A stretch of DNA of 35,367 nucleotides, taken from IMG/VR virus record IMGVR_UViG_3300043540_000944, positions 1 through 35,367 of that record; one strand, 5' to 3'. This document shows positions 23,773 through 30,835 of this stretch, piece after piece; position 1 is the first letter of the stretch, and each line of letters begins with the position of its first letter. This DNA comes from a virus. Both the position numbers and the translations under genes were made by a program. A model generated the notes under the pieces. That model was not told where the DNA came from. It searched no databases and saw only the letters and a list, made by a program, of their open reading frames with translations.

Positions 23773-24358
23773 GTTCAGCCTGACAGAGAGAGCAGATGGG
23801 AGACACGATGTTGCGGTTTACATGCCAGCGTGTGTGGTTTAGGGTTGCACTGGGGGGTCTGACACTTGCTAACTGACCACTCTCCACAGCCTTACGCCCG
23901 TTGATTGAACCAGTAACACGACCACCTAACTTGCCGATTCGTGACAGGTGACCATTCGCTGCATTGATGCGACCTTGCACCCGACCGCCTAACGGTGTGA
24001 TAAGTGCTAACTGTCCACTTTTGACTGCTGTTATGCCACCCTTCACACGAACCCTTGCTAAATGCCCACTCTCAACTGCTGCACGACCGCCCTTACGAGA
24101 GGTACGCTTGCTTGGGGCACGACCGCCTTCATCTTGGTTGAGCAGTACGCCTGTACCTAAATCTTGGCGACCTAACAGCAGAATCCATGCACGTTCCATC
24201 TCGAACGCTTTAGCTTCTGACTCCCACGCCTGAATCAAAATCCGCTCTTGTGGTGGGACAGGCACTCTACCGTGGTTAACATAGGCACGACGCTTGCTAC
24301 CCTTACCAACGTAGTAGGGGGAGCCATCAGCGTCGTGATAGATGTATGTGTAGTACAT
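23756..24358 (-). CDS. GIY-YIG endonuclease with tandem GG-repeat linker
   Basis: A 200-residue endonuclease. The nuclease domain shows YTYIYHDADGSPYYVGKGSK and RAY, and an acidic helix EAKAFEMERAWILLLGR likely holding the catalytic Glu. Residues about 85-175 carry three to four repeats of the type GGRxxxxxAVESGQLAxI, probably DNA-binding. The C-terminus RWHVNRNIVSPICSLCQ has a Cys pair resembling phage homing endonuclease ends. A strong RNA structure lies right in front of its start. Confidence 0.82.
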   Translation of the reverse strand: MYYTYIYHDADGSPYYVGKGSKRRAYVNHGRVPVPPQERILIQAWESEAKAFEMERAWILLLGRQDLGTGVLLNQDEGGRAPSKRTSRKGGRAAVESGHLARVRVKGGITAVKSGQLALITPLGGRVQGRINAANGHLSRIGKLGGRVTGSINGRKAVESGQLASVRPPSATLNHTRWHVNRNIVSPICSLCQAEHVGGI

Positions 24359-24371
24359 TCTCTAAACTCGT

Positions 24372-24457
24372 GGGGCACCAAGACTCAGCCGGATGGGTGT
24401 TGAGTGCTGCGACTTACAAATACGAGGGTGGGAGTCTACAGACTTGGACGGTGCCCC
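24372..24457 (-). ncRNA. Candidate structured RNA leader of the GIY-YIG gene
   Basis: An 86-base element closed by a perfect 8-bp stem GGGGCACC/GGTGCCCC (24450-24457 with 24372-24379). Inside, AGACTC can pair with GAGTCT to extend a second helix, and AGTCTGTAGACT is self-complementary, giving alternative folds. It ends 13 bases before the endonuclease ATG. It does not fit tRNA geometry: no T-loop TTCRA. It could be a riboswitch-like or attenuating leader, or part of a mobile element boundary. Confidence 0.35.
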
Positions 24458-24503
24458 GAATCCTTCACAGTAAAGAACAATCGTGAGGGGTTAAAACGTT
24501 CAA

Positions 24504-24989
24504 CTATTGGCATAGCCGCTTGAGCTTGGTCATAGCTGAGTCGTAGTAACGCTTGCACTGCTGACGGCTGTACCCGGTGTACTGAGCGATGTCCTGCCAT
24601 CTCTTGACGGGTGGTAGACCATCCAGCCCGTAGTACGTGGACACCACACGGTTCTGCTCGTAGCTCAGGCTCTCCAGAAGCTCCTGAATCAAGATGTCGT
24701 CTTCCGGGTCACACTCTTCAGCAGCCAGTTCGTGGTACTCAGACAGGATGGCAAGGCGGTCACGCTCACGGATGAGGCTCTTGAGGCAGTTACGGGCTGT
24801 ATTGAGCACGGCGGTCTTCAGGTACGCTTCCTCGTTCAGTTTGGCGTCAATCTCAGGCTCTTGAGCGACCGTGGCAAGGCGGACGATGATGGCTGATTCC
24901 ATGTCGTCACGTTCAGCCATGCTCATCCGGTACTTCACCCCAAACGCTTTGACGACACCAGAGACGATTTCCCCATAATTACTGGTCAT
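24504..24989 (-). CDS. Sigma-70-like regulator (ECF-type), first arm
   Basis: A 161-residue protein with a helical N-terminal region like sigma region 2 (about 28-80, ERDDMESAIIVRLATVAQ and AVLNTARNCLKSLIRERDRL), an acidic linker, and a region-4-like HTH at about 105-159 (LSYEQNRVVSTYYGLDGLPP, WQDIAQYTGYSRQQCKRYYD). It probably directs RNA polymerase to phage late promoters. The start ATG 24989 has GGAGA just upstream and overlaps the preceding gene by 11 bases; a much earlier in-frame start at 25151 lies inside that gene and is rejected. Confidence 0.65.
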   Translation of the reverse strand: MTSNYGEIVSGVVKAFGVKYRMSMAERDDMESAIIVRLATVAQEPEIDAKLNEEAYLKTAVLNTARNCLKSLIRERDRLAILSEYHELAAEECDPEDDILIQELLESLSYEQNRVVSTYYGLDGLPPVKRWQDIAQYTGYSRQQCKRYYDSAMTKLKRLCQ

Positions 24990-25308
24990 TTTCGTCTCCG
25001 TACTGCTTGTCACGCAGAGCTTCACGCCATTGCTTGTCGTCAGGCTCATCGAACATCTCAACGGGTGCGAACGTGATGTCCACAAGCTCGTTCCATGCTG
25101 CGTCGTTCTCAGGGGTGCCTTCCTGTGTGTTCTGAACCTTCTGGTGAGCAAGCATCACCTTCAGTTGCCAGTTGAACTGCTCCAGCAGTGGCAGGATTGC
25201 TTTCTTCTGTTCCGGGGTGAGGCTGAGCTTCTTCCCGTTCAGGGCATCGGTAAGCTCGTCCATTGTGGCTACGAGCTTGTCAGTTACTTCGTTGTAGTAG
25301 CAGGTCAT
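24979..25308 (-). CDS. Hypothetical acidic helical protein, first gene of the long block
   Basis: A 109-residue acidic protein rich in helices (LTPEQKKAILPLLEQFNWQL, EVTDKLVATMDELTDALNG). I recognise no domain. It has a strong ribosome site (AGGAGGG, nine bases from ATG 25308) and lies directly after the repeat-rich intergenic region, so it is the first gene of the 24-kb minus-strand block. It overlaps the sigma-like gene, suggesting they act together. Confidence 0.6.
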   Translation of the reverse strand: MTCYYNEVTDKLVATMDELTDALNGKKLSLTPEQKKAILPLLEQFNWQLKVMLAHQKVQNTQEGTPENDAAWNELVDITFAPVEMFDEPDDKQWREALRDKQYGDENDQ

Positions 25309-25513
25309 GTCAAAAGACCCTCCTACATAACGTTTTGAAAGTTGTTTTTCGCACTAACATGCGAGACAGGAATTTCCTGCTACTACCTAATACTGGCTTT
25401 CAGCCTGAAGGTAGGGGTGGTGAAGGTTGGGGGTGGGGTGTTCCGAGGCCCGTGGTCTGGTGGTCAACCACCGAACCACCGTTTACCACCAGTGGTTGAC
25501 CAACGTAGCTTCT

Positions 25514-25543
25514 TATATATAAGAGAGTGTTTTTATATGTAAA
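25514..25543 (-). promoter_or_regulatory. Possible promoter of the long minus-strand block
   Basis: Minus strand: TTTACA (25543-25538), an 18-base spacer, then TATATA (25519-25514), close to sigma-70 consensus, in the AT-rich core. It would give a leader of about 200 bases before ATG 25308. The AT-richness alone could produce such a match. Confidence 0.3.
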
Positions 25544-25664
25544 TTGATGTGGAATAAAGTGGTGGTAACTGGTGGTTATTGTGTAAAGGCTTATAGGTCA
25601 TCGCCTTACGCCTACCGAAAGTGGTGGTTGATTCGGTGGTAAACGGTGGTAAGCGGTGGTTGAC

Positions 25665-25697
25665 CGGGCAAAGAGAAAGCCCAACCGAAGTTGGGCT
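25665..25697 (-). terminator. Rho-independent terminator of the replication module
   Basis: Minus strand forms AGCCCAAC-TTCG-GTTGGGCT, an 8-bp stem with a UUCG tetraloop, followed by TTCTCTTT. It lies about 18 bases after the stop at 25716, so it ends transcription of the primase-helicase operon before the iteron-like region. Confidence 0.8.
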
Positions 25698-25715
25698 GGT
25701 TCTCGTCCATCACGA

Positions 25716-25955
25716 CTACTTCTTCACGGAGCAGTCGAAGTGAACCCAAAAGTTCTTGGGTTTGTGTCCGACCCACCCACGCCCGAAGAAGCGAATCCAC
25801 TCTCCAGCATTGATGACACCGTTGCATAAGACACAGGGAGCCTTGAACGAGGCTTTAGCTCGTGTCTTCTTCTGTTGTGTCATGTAGTTGTTGCCCTCTG
25901 TGATGGTCACGGTCTCACCGTCAACGATGTAGGTGCGGTTACATGATGCTGTCAT
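25716..25955 (-). CDS. Small zinc-finger protein
   Basis: A 79-residue protein with a C-terminal zinc finger: C41-VL-C44, later H64/H72 and C75 (CVLCNGVINAGEWIRFFGRG, then FWVHFDC). The spacing resembles PARP-type or similar treble-clef fingers that bind DNA or protein. ATG 25955 is preferred: MTASCNRTYIVDGE with AGGGG upstream. It overlaps the helicase stop by 17 bases and is the last gene of the replication operon. Confidence 0.6.
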   Translation of the reverse strand: MTASCNRTYIVDGETVTITEGNNYMTQQKKTRAKASFKAPCVLCNGVINAGEWIRFFGRGWVGHKPKNFWVHFDCSVKK

Positions 25956-27447
25956 AGTCCACCCCTGCTGGCATGTGCTCACTGAAGCGGTGAAGCAGGT
26001 CAAGCAGCTTCACGCCCTTCCACGCTTTCACGCTCTTGCCGTTGACCTTGAATGAATCTGCCTCGTACCCCTTCTTACGCATCATCTCGCCGAAGGTGCG
26101 TTGGGTGACGTACTTCGCTTCCTTGTTATCCTCACCCCAACGGCTGAAGGCGTTCCACAGGTCAACCTTGGAGACATACTCGCTGACGCTCGTGGTTGTC
26201 GCCACACGTTCGTCCAAGAAGCGTTGGAACCAGTCTTCGGTCTCACGCCACTCATCCGCAGAGTTGGTAACGATGTCAGGCTGCATCAGCCCGTACTGCT
26301 TCCACTCTGCGTATCCCTTGAAAGCCCAATTCAGGATGCCGGAGCCTTCCTCAGCGACCAGCTTCTTGTCCAAGTCTTTCACCTGACGGTCGGTGCCACG
26401 GAAGCGGACTTCGAACGGGATGGGCTTGATTCTGTCCCAAGCAGCGTCATCGTCAGCCGGAACCTTCGGACGGTCGTTGGTCGCCAGCCAAATCTTCCAC
26501 TGTGGCGTGAACGTGTAGCTGTCCTTGTGCTTGAAGCAAGCAACAATCTTGTCCTGCCCGGTCATACGCTTCACCTTGGCGACAGCCAAACGCTTGTTCT
26601 CTTCGGTCTCGGCAGCGAACAGGGCACGGGTGCCTTGCAAGCCAGCCATGTCGAACGGCTGACCACTATCCCCACCCTTCGCCATGAACATCTCGCTGTC
26701 AGGTGTTGCACAGTATGAACCCATCGTGGCGTCCAGAATGTGCAGGAAGGTGCTCTTGCCCGTGCCACCGCAACCCCACGGGATGAACAGGCATTGTTCA
26801 GACGTGTTCGCTGAGATGGTGTACCCCGTTGAACGGCGTAGGTAGTCAATCATCTCTTGGTTGCCAGCCATCACGTCCGACAAGAACTGTTCGAACTGTG
26901 GACAGGTGGCGTTCGGGTCGTACTTGATGTTGCTGCCCTTGGTGAGCAGGTCGTTCGGGTCGTGAGGCTGAATGCTCAGCGTGTTGAAGTTGTAGGTGCC
27001 GTTGGCACAGTTGAACAGGTGAGGTTTGTTGTCAAAGGCAGCGAAGTCACGGGCGAACTCTGCCAGCTTCTTCGCACGGCTCAGCGAGTTGTTGATGACG
27101 GCGTTGCTCTCACACTTTCTTGCCCAATTGTGGTAAGCCATACGCATCTCTTCCTTGTCTTCGCCTTCGCCTTCAATCAGGTTGGCTTCCAGCGGGATGA
27201 GTCGAATGGTGCTCAACATCGCACGGTCAACTTGACCGTCCGTGTCCTTGCCCCACAGTCCAAGCGTCCAGTCATAGACCAGCCACCCGGTGGCGTCGGT
27301 GTGAACGAAGCGTCCGCCGTAACGCCATGCGAAGCGTTCAGCGTTGCCTACTTCTGTCAGGTTCCAAGTCTGCGAGGGTTCTTCCTCACGGTGGTCTGGA
27401 ACAATCGGTGTTGCGTCTTCATAGCCTTTCGGCAGTTGTATATCCAT
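25939..27447 (-). CDS. P4-type SF3 replicative helicase/primase C-terminal protein
   Basis: A 502-residue helicase of superfamily 3. Walker A is GCGGTGKST (about 225-233), Walker B ALFAAETEE (about 275-283), motif C WLATNDRP with N324, and an arginine-finger candidate R339 in AWDRIKPIPFEVRF. The D5_N-like region before it (HLFNCANGTYNFNT, YLRRSTGYTISANTSEQ) is typical of phage/plasmid P4 primases. A winged-helix tail follows. The start is uncertain: ATG 27447 has GGA seven bases upstream; ATG 27459 is four codons earlier but directly abuts AAGAGG. Confidence 0.88.
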   Translation of the reverse strand: MDIQLPKGYEDATPIVPDHREEEPSQTWNLTEVGNAERFAWRYGGRFVHTDATGWLVYDWTLGLWGKDTDGQVDRAMLSTIRLIPLEANLIEGEGEDKEEMRMAYHNWARKCESNAVINNSLSRAKKLAEFARDFAAFDNKPHLFNCANGTYNFNTLSIQPHDPNDLLTKGSNIKYDPNATCPQFEQFLSDVMAGNQEMIDYLRRSTGYTISANTSEQCLFIPWGCGGTGKSTFLHILDATMGSYCATPDSEMFMAKGGDSGQPFDMAGLQGTRALFAAETEENKRLAVAKVKRMTGQDKIVACFKHKDSYTFTPQWKIWLATNDRPKVPADDDAAWDRIKPIPFEVRFRGTDRQVKDLDKKLVAEEGSGILNWAFKGYAEWKQYGLMQPDIVTNSADEWRETEDWFQRFLDERVATTTSVSEYVSKVDLWNAFSRWGEDNKEAKYVTQRTFGEMMRKKGYEADSFKVNGKSVKAWKGVKLLDLLHRFSEHMPAGVDYDSIM

Positions 27448-27463
27448 ACAGTATTCCATCCTC

Positions 27464-28063
27464 TTACTTAATCGGCAGACCATTGGCGTCAACCCAATGG
27501 ATGCCGTCGTTGCTGAAAATCTTGCCCTTCGGCGATTTGTACGCCAGAAGGTACGTGTACTCAGGTGGCAGGTTGACGAACTCAACGCCCATCTCTTTCA
27601 TCAGGGCGATGTCTTCAGCCAGTCGTGCCAGATACTCTTCACGAGTCTCTTTCGGGTACTCGATAAGCTCTCTATTAGGGTCGTAATAGTCCAAGAAGTG
27701 CTTGAACCGTTTTTTGCCATGCTCTGAAGCTTCACCGCAGTGAGCGTGACGGCACGAGAACGACGCCCAACCGTCAATCACGAAAATCATGGTTGAGTCG
27801 TTGATGTCGCTGTACGGTTCACCGTGAGCTTCGCCGTCTTCCCAACCTTCGGGGTCGTTGCCGGGGCACCATACCTGCCAGCCTTGGCGACGTGACGACC
27901 AGCGGTACTGGAACTCAGGGTGTTCAGCTTCGATGGCTTCCAGAAGTTCTTCCACCATGTCTTCAGTCCACTTGCCTGTGCCTGTCTCACCAACCGGACG
28001 GTCGGCGACTGGCAACGGGAACTCAACTGCGATGGCTTGCATTACGCTGCGATAGTCCGTCAT
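27464..28063 (-). CDS. Primase zinc-binding accessory protein
   Basis: A 199-residue protein between primase and helicase. Residues 66-109 hold a CHC2-like pattern: C66-P, H80, C104-x-H-x2-C109 (WCPGND, FSCRHAHC), with an intervening DSTMIFVIDGWASF strand. In many phages this zinc module sits inside a single primase-helicase protein, after the polymerase domain. Its N-terminal region (LLEAIEAEHPEFQYRW) and C-terminal helical part are not recognised. The ATG overlaps the primase stop (ATGA). Confidence 0.65.
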   Translation of the reverse strand: MTDYRSVMQAIAVEFPLPVADRPVGETGTGKWTEDMVEELLEAIEAEHPEFQYRWSSRRQGWQVWCPGNDPEGWEDGEAHGEPYSDINDSTMIFVIDGWASFSCRHAHCGEASEHGKKRFKHFLDYYDPNRELIEYPKETREEYLARLAEDIALMKEMGVEFVNLPPEYTYLLAYKSPKGKIFSNDGIHWVDANGLPIK

Positions 28064-28797
28064 AGCAACCCACTCTCTCTATAAGTACGTCCTGTAGATT
28101 GTTTTCCCTTCTTGTTGACGGTGCCATACGCACGAACCAGACGGTCGCCATCGGGAAAGCATTCAATCTCTACGGCGTCCGTTGAGAACTGAGTGCTCAC
28201 TGCACGCTGCACGGCGGTGATGAGCTTCTTGGCGGTATCGTCATTGGGAAGGTTGCAGCGGACGAGCAAGTGGACGCCGTTACCGGATGAGGCAATCACC
28301 ACATCTTCCGGCTTCCACCCACGCCCGATGAGCCACTGACGGGCAGCGGTCATGGCGTCGTGTGCTGCTTGCCACTCAGCGTCGGTCGCTACCTTGTGTC
28401 GCTTGGTTTCCATCTTCTGTGTACCGTCAGCGTTGAGCACAGGCTCGTTCTTACGCATGACCGGGTAGAGGATGGGGTTGCCGTCGGCATCACGGATGAA
28501 GTCACGCAGCGGGTCACCGTCCAACAGGAACCAACGGCGTGTGACTACCTCAGGTTCCTTGGTGGCTTCAATACCTGTAAGCCACTGGTCAGTGGGTGGA
28601 AGCTTCGTGGGGTTCAGGCACAGGTACACGTCGCATTCCATCTCTTCGTCGGCGAACACAATCATGTCCACCAACGGGCGACCATACTTGAACCGTCCCA
28701 CGAACGGCTTCTCACCCGGCTTGAACGCTCGTACTTCCACGGTGTCACCCGGCTGGTACAGCGTCTTGATTGCAGCTTTTACTTTCTCTCTGCTCAT
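28060..28797 (-). CDS. Archaeo-eukaryotic primase (PrimPol-like) catalytic protein
   Basis: A 245-residue primase/polymerase. Motif I is LLDGDP (D93, D95), motif II is SSGNGVHLLV (H176), and motif III is in STDAVEIE (D207). The YGTVNKKGKQSTGRTYRESG segment is the usual GTxNRKG...R end of this superfamily. It would synthesise primers at the origin for the helicase encoded two genes later. First gene of a four-gene module ending at the terminator near 25.67 kb. Confidence 0.82.
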   Translation of the reverse strand: MSREKVKAAIKTLYQPGDTVEVRAFKPGEKPFVGRFKYGRPLVDMIVFADEEMECDVYLCLNPTKLPPTDQWLTGIEATKEPEVVTRRWFLLDGDPLRDFIRDADGNPILYPVMRKNEPVLNADGTQKMETKRHKVATDAEWQAAHDAMTAARQWLIGRGWKPEDVVIASSGNGVHLLVRCNLPNDDTAKKLITAVQRAVSTQFSTDAVEIECFPDGDRLVRAYGTVNKKGKQSTGRTYRESGLL

Positions 28798-28838
28798 ACC
28801 TACTCCCTACATAGGCATCACGAAGTCACAACTTCTGA

Positions 28839-29030
28839 CTAACATGTGGTCTCAACAACGGTGATGGTGGTCTTCACGGTCGTCCAACGCTTGCCCTTGA
28901 CCTGCTTGAGCACGTCGGCGAATGCACGGGCGATGGCTGGCTTGGCACTGGATGCTTCACCCTGCCCGGTCTTATATATGTTCCCGCCCTTGAGTTCGGG
29001 GAACATCGCTTCCACGGTCACCTTCTTCAT
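28839..29030 (-). CDS. Small hypothetical protein
   Basis: A 63-residue protein starting MKKVTVEAMFPELKGGNIYK, basic and helical in the second half (AIARAFADVLKQVKGKRW). The stop is 41 bases before the primase start. It overlaps the previous HTH gene by four bases (ATGA), so it is translationally coupled. Possibly a small DNA-binding accessory protein; no family recognised. Confidence 0.55.
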   Translation of the reverse strand: MKKVTVEAMFPELKGGNIYKTGQGEASSAKPAIARAFADVLKQVKGKRWTTVKTTITVVETTC

Positions 29031-29218
29031 TGCTGCACCTTCTTCGGGCGACCGACCTTACCCTGAAGCCCATACTTCACCTTCAGGATGTAGACCATGC
29101 TTTCACTGCACTGGCACTTGGCTGCGATGTACTTGGTTGGGTGTCCGCCCGAAACGAGCTTGAGTAACAACTGGTCACGCTTGTCACGGGTCTTCTTTAG
29201 TTCATTCTGGTAATCCAT
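29027..29218 (-). CDS. Small HTH DNA-binding protein
   Basis: A 63-residue protein with a helix-turn-helix (KLVSGGHPTKYIAAKCQCSE followed by SMVYILKVKYG) after a coiled helix, and a basic C-terminus GRPKKV. It is the first gene of the minus-strand replication module and faces the divergent control region, so it may regulate that region. ATG 29218 has GAGGAAG upstream and is preferred over a start at 29248. Confidence 0.65.
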   Translation of the reverse strand: MDYQNELKKTRDKRDQLLLKLVSGGHPTKYIAAKCQCSESMVYILKVKYGLQGKVGRPKKVQQ

Positions 29219-29603
29219 AGGTACTTCCTCCACAGACTTAATACGCAACTTTCGGGAATTCTTAGAGGTTCTTTCTTTCGTGTGTACCCCTACACCCTTA
29301 TTTCAAAAGTCAAAACGTTCGCTTGGATAAGCACGAGCAAAGACAATCACACCCACTTTTCACAGTAAAACTGAGAAAACTGAGTTTGATAGTTAGGTGG
29401 CGTATCTACGTGGGGTGCTGCTGTTGGTCAGCAGGGGTGTGTCGAGTTGGTTGGGGTGTCGGATACAGGTATATGAACAGTCTTACCCGTCAACATTGTT
29501 CTATTAGTTGCAGCGAAAACTTCCGTCCTGATAGTTACCCATGAAAATTGACTTTCAGGTTGTTGGTTAGAGGCAGAAGTTACGAGCCTCACCGAGACAA
29601 CTA
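29219..29603. promoter_or_regulatory. Divergent control region between the two early arms
   Basis: A 385-base gap between outward-facing genes. It holds a direct repeat AAAACTGAG twice in a row near 29366-29384, a CTGCTG/CAGCAG hairpin around 29426-29442, and repeated GGGGTGT motifs. Promoters must face both ways, but I cannot pick convincing -35/-10 pairs. No reading frame with support was found in it. Confidence 0.5.
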
Positions 29604-29969
29604 ATGAACCCTTACGAATTTGAAGTCTTCATGAACGACAACAAGACGGCACCTGAACGCCGTCCACGCACGACCCGCCGTAAGCTGACCAACAAGGAAC
29701 AGTTTGAAAAGTTCCACCGTGAGAACCCCTTCGTCTACAACCTGCTCTGCGACTTCGCACGTCAGGTGAAGTCCACGGGATTGGAACACTACGGCATCAA
29801 GGCTCTGATGGAACAAGTCCGTTGGCATGTGACCTTCGTGACCTACGAGTACGAGCCGGGGAAATTCAAGCTGAACAATAACACCGCACCGTTCTACGCA
29901 CGACTCATCATGGAACAGGAAGCGGACTTGGAAGACTTCTTCCGTATCCGTGTACAGAAGGCAGCTTAA
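29604..29969 (+). CDS. Conserved phage hypothetical protein
   Basis: A 121-residue protein of a widely seen phage type: a basic Pro/Arg/Thr start, then FEKFHRENPFVYNLLCDFA, YGIKALMEQVRWH and FKLNNNTAPFYARLIME. I recall this pattern from uncharacterised phage proteins near replication genes; it may be a replication or nucleoid-associated factor, which is a guess. Start ATG 29604 has only a weak ribosome site (CCGAGAC); an in-frame ATG at 29631 is an alternative. It couples to the next gene by TAATG. Confidence 0.6.
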   Translation: MNPYEFEVFMNDNKTAPERRPRTTRRKLTNKEQFEKFHRENPFVYNLLCDFARQVKSTGLEHYGIKALMEQVRWHVTFVTYEYEPGKFKLNNNTAPFYARLIMEQEADLEDFFRIRVQKAA

Positions 29970-30757
29970 TGAAGAACAGCCCACGACAGACAACCAAGCT
30001 GTGGGTCGTTCTCAGCGACATCCACTACCCGGTGCATAGCAAGTCAGCGATGCTGGCTGTCTATGACTTCATGAACCGCAACCGCAGTCTGATTCACGGG
30101 GTCGTGCTGCTTGGCGACAACATGGACTGCGAAGACATCAGCCGCCACACCGAAGGCATACCCGGCTTACGCAAGGAAGGCGGATTCAAGGCGGACTGCG
30201 ATGGCTTTGACAAGCACATCATGCAGCCCATTGAGAAGCTGGTGCCCAACGCCAAGAAGGTCATTTTCATGGGCAACCACGAAGACTGGCTTCAGCAGTG
30301 GTTGGACAAGAACCCTGAGATGAAGGGAGCCGTCAGCTTCGAGTCTATGCTTCACTTCAGCGACCGTGGATGGAAGGTGATTCCACAGGGCGAAGCGTAT
30401 TGGGTGGGCAAAGCCTGTCTGGTACACGGTGACGGCGTTGGCTCCGGTATGCATGTCGCCAAGAAGCTCGTGGAATCGTTCTGTGCGACCGCCATCATGG
30501 GGCATGTCCACACGTTCGCAGCGTTCACCAAGACCAGCGAAGTGAAGAAGAAGGATAAGTGGGTCGGCTATACCTTACCCACCTTGGGGACGGTAGCCCC
30601 GAAGTACGGTAAAGGACGCCCGAACGCACACATCCACGGCTTCGGGATTGTCGAGGAGTGGCAGAACGGAAACATCAGCGTGTACGTGCCCATCATCGTG
30701 AACGGTCAATTCAGTTGGGGTGGTCAGTTGTACGGCACCGCCACCAACGACACCTAG
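29969..30757 (+). CDS. Calcineurin-like metallophosphoesterase
   Basis: A 262-residue metal-dependent phosphoesterase with the five motifs in order: SDIH (D17, H19), GDNMD (D50), GNHE (N103, H104), VHGD (H153) and GHVH (H179, H181). Such phage enzymes can act on nucleic acid ends, nucleotides or phosphoproteins; the substrate cannot be read from sequence. It overlaps the upstream gene (TAATG) and a terminator follows 30 bases after its stop. Confidence 0.9.
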   Translation: MKNSPRQTTKLWVVLSDIHYPVHSKSAMLAVYDFMNRNRSLIHGVVLLGDNMDCEDISRHTEGIPGLRKEGGFKADCDGFDKHIMQPIEKLVPNAKKVIFMGNHEDWLQQWLDKNPEMKGAVSFESMLHFSDRGWKVIPQGEAYWVGKACLVHGDGVGSGMHVAKKLVESFCATAIMGHVHTFAAFTKTSEVKKKDKWVGYTLPTLGTVAPKYGKGRPNAHIHGFGIVEEWQNGNISVYVPIIVNGQFSWGGQLYGTATNDT

Positions 30758-30787
30758 CTCAGCCTCACACAACTCATCACCCCGAAG

Positions 30788-30817
30788 AGGCTGGAGTCAT
30801 CCAGCCTTTCTTCTTTG
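30788..30817 (+). terminator. Rho-independent terminator after the phosphoesterase
   Basis: AGGCTGGA-GTCA-TCCAGCCT is an 8-bp stem with a four-base loop followed by TTCTTCTTT. It lies between the phosphoesterase stop (30757) and the sigma-like start (30836), so the second sigma gene is separated from the first two genes, or reached by antitermination. Confidence 0.75.
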
Positions 30818-30835
30818 CTCAAAGGAACCACCCCA

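Larger units (their letters stand above)
25309..25715. promoter_or_regulatory. Repeat-rich intergenic region, candidate replication origin
   Basis: A 407-base gap. GGTGGT occurs on the plus strand at 25459, 25561, 25571, 25623, 25635, 25645 and 25655, and ACCACC at 25467, 25475 and 25485, many in a GGTGGTxAAC context with 10-base spacing. Between the two groups lies an AT-rich core (about 25511-25560) including CTTATATATAAG. Iterons around an AT-rich stretch beside a P4-type primase/helicase module are what a replication origin would look like; binding sites for a regulator of the late block are an alternative. Confidence 0.5.

Noticed and set aside
24372-24457. tRNA gene
   Set aside because: The closing stem looks like an acceptor stem, but neither strand has a T-arm with TTCRA or a proper anticodon stem at the right spacing.
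24359-24503. Group I intron carrying the GIY-YIG gene
   Set aside because: No split gene could be joined across the endonuclease, and I could not find the P7/P3 core sequences.
25342-25542. 66-codon plus-strand frame in the repeat-rich gap
   Set aside because: Lies in the iteron-like region, has no ribosome site and its codons follow the repeats.
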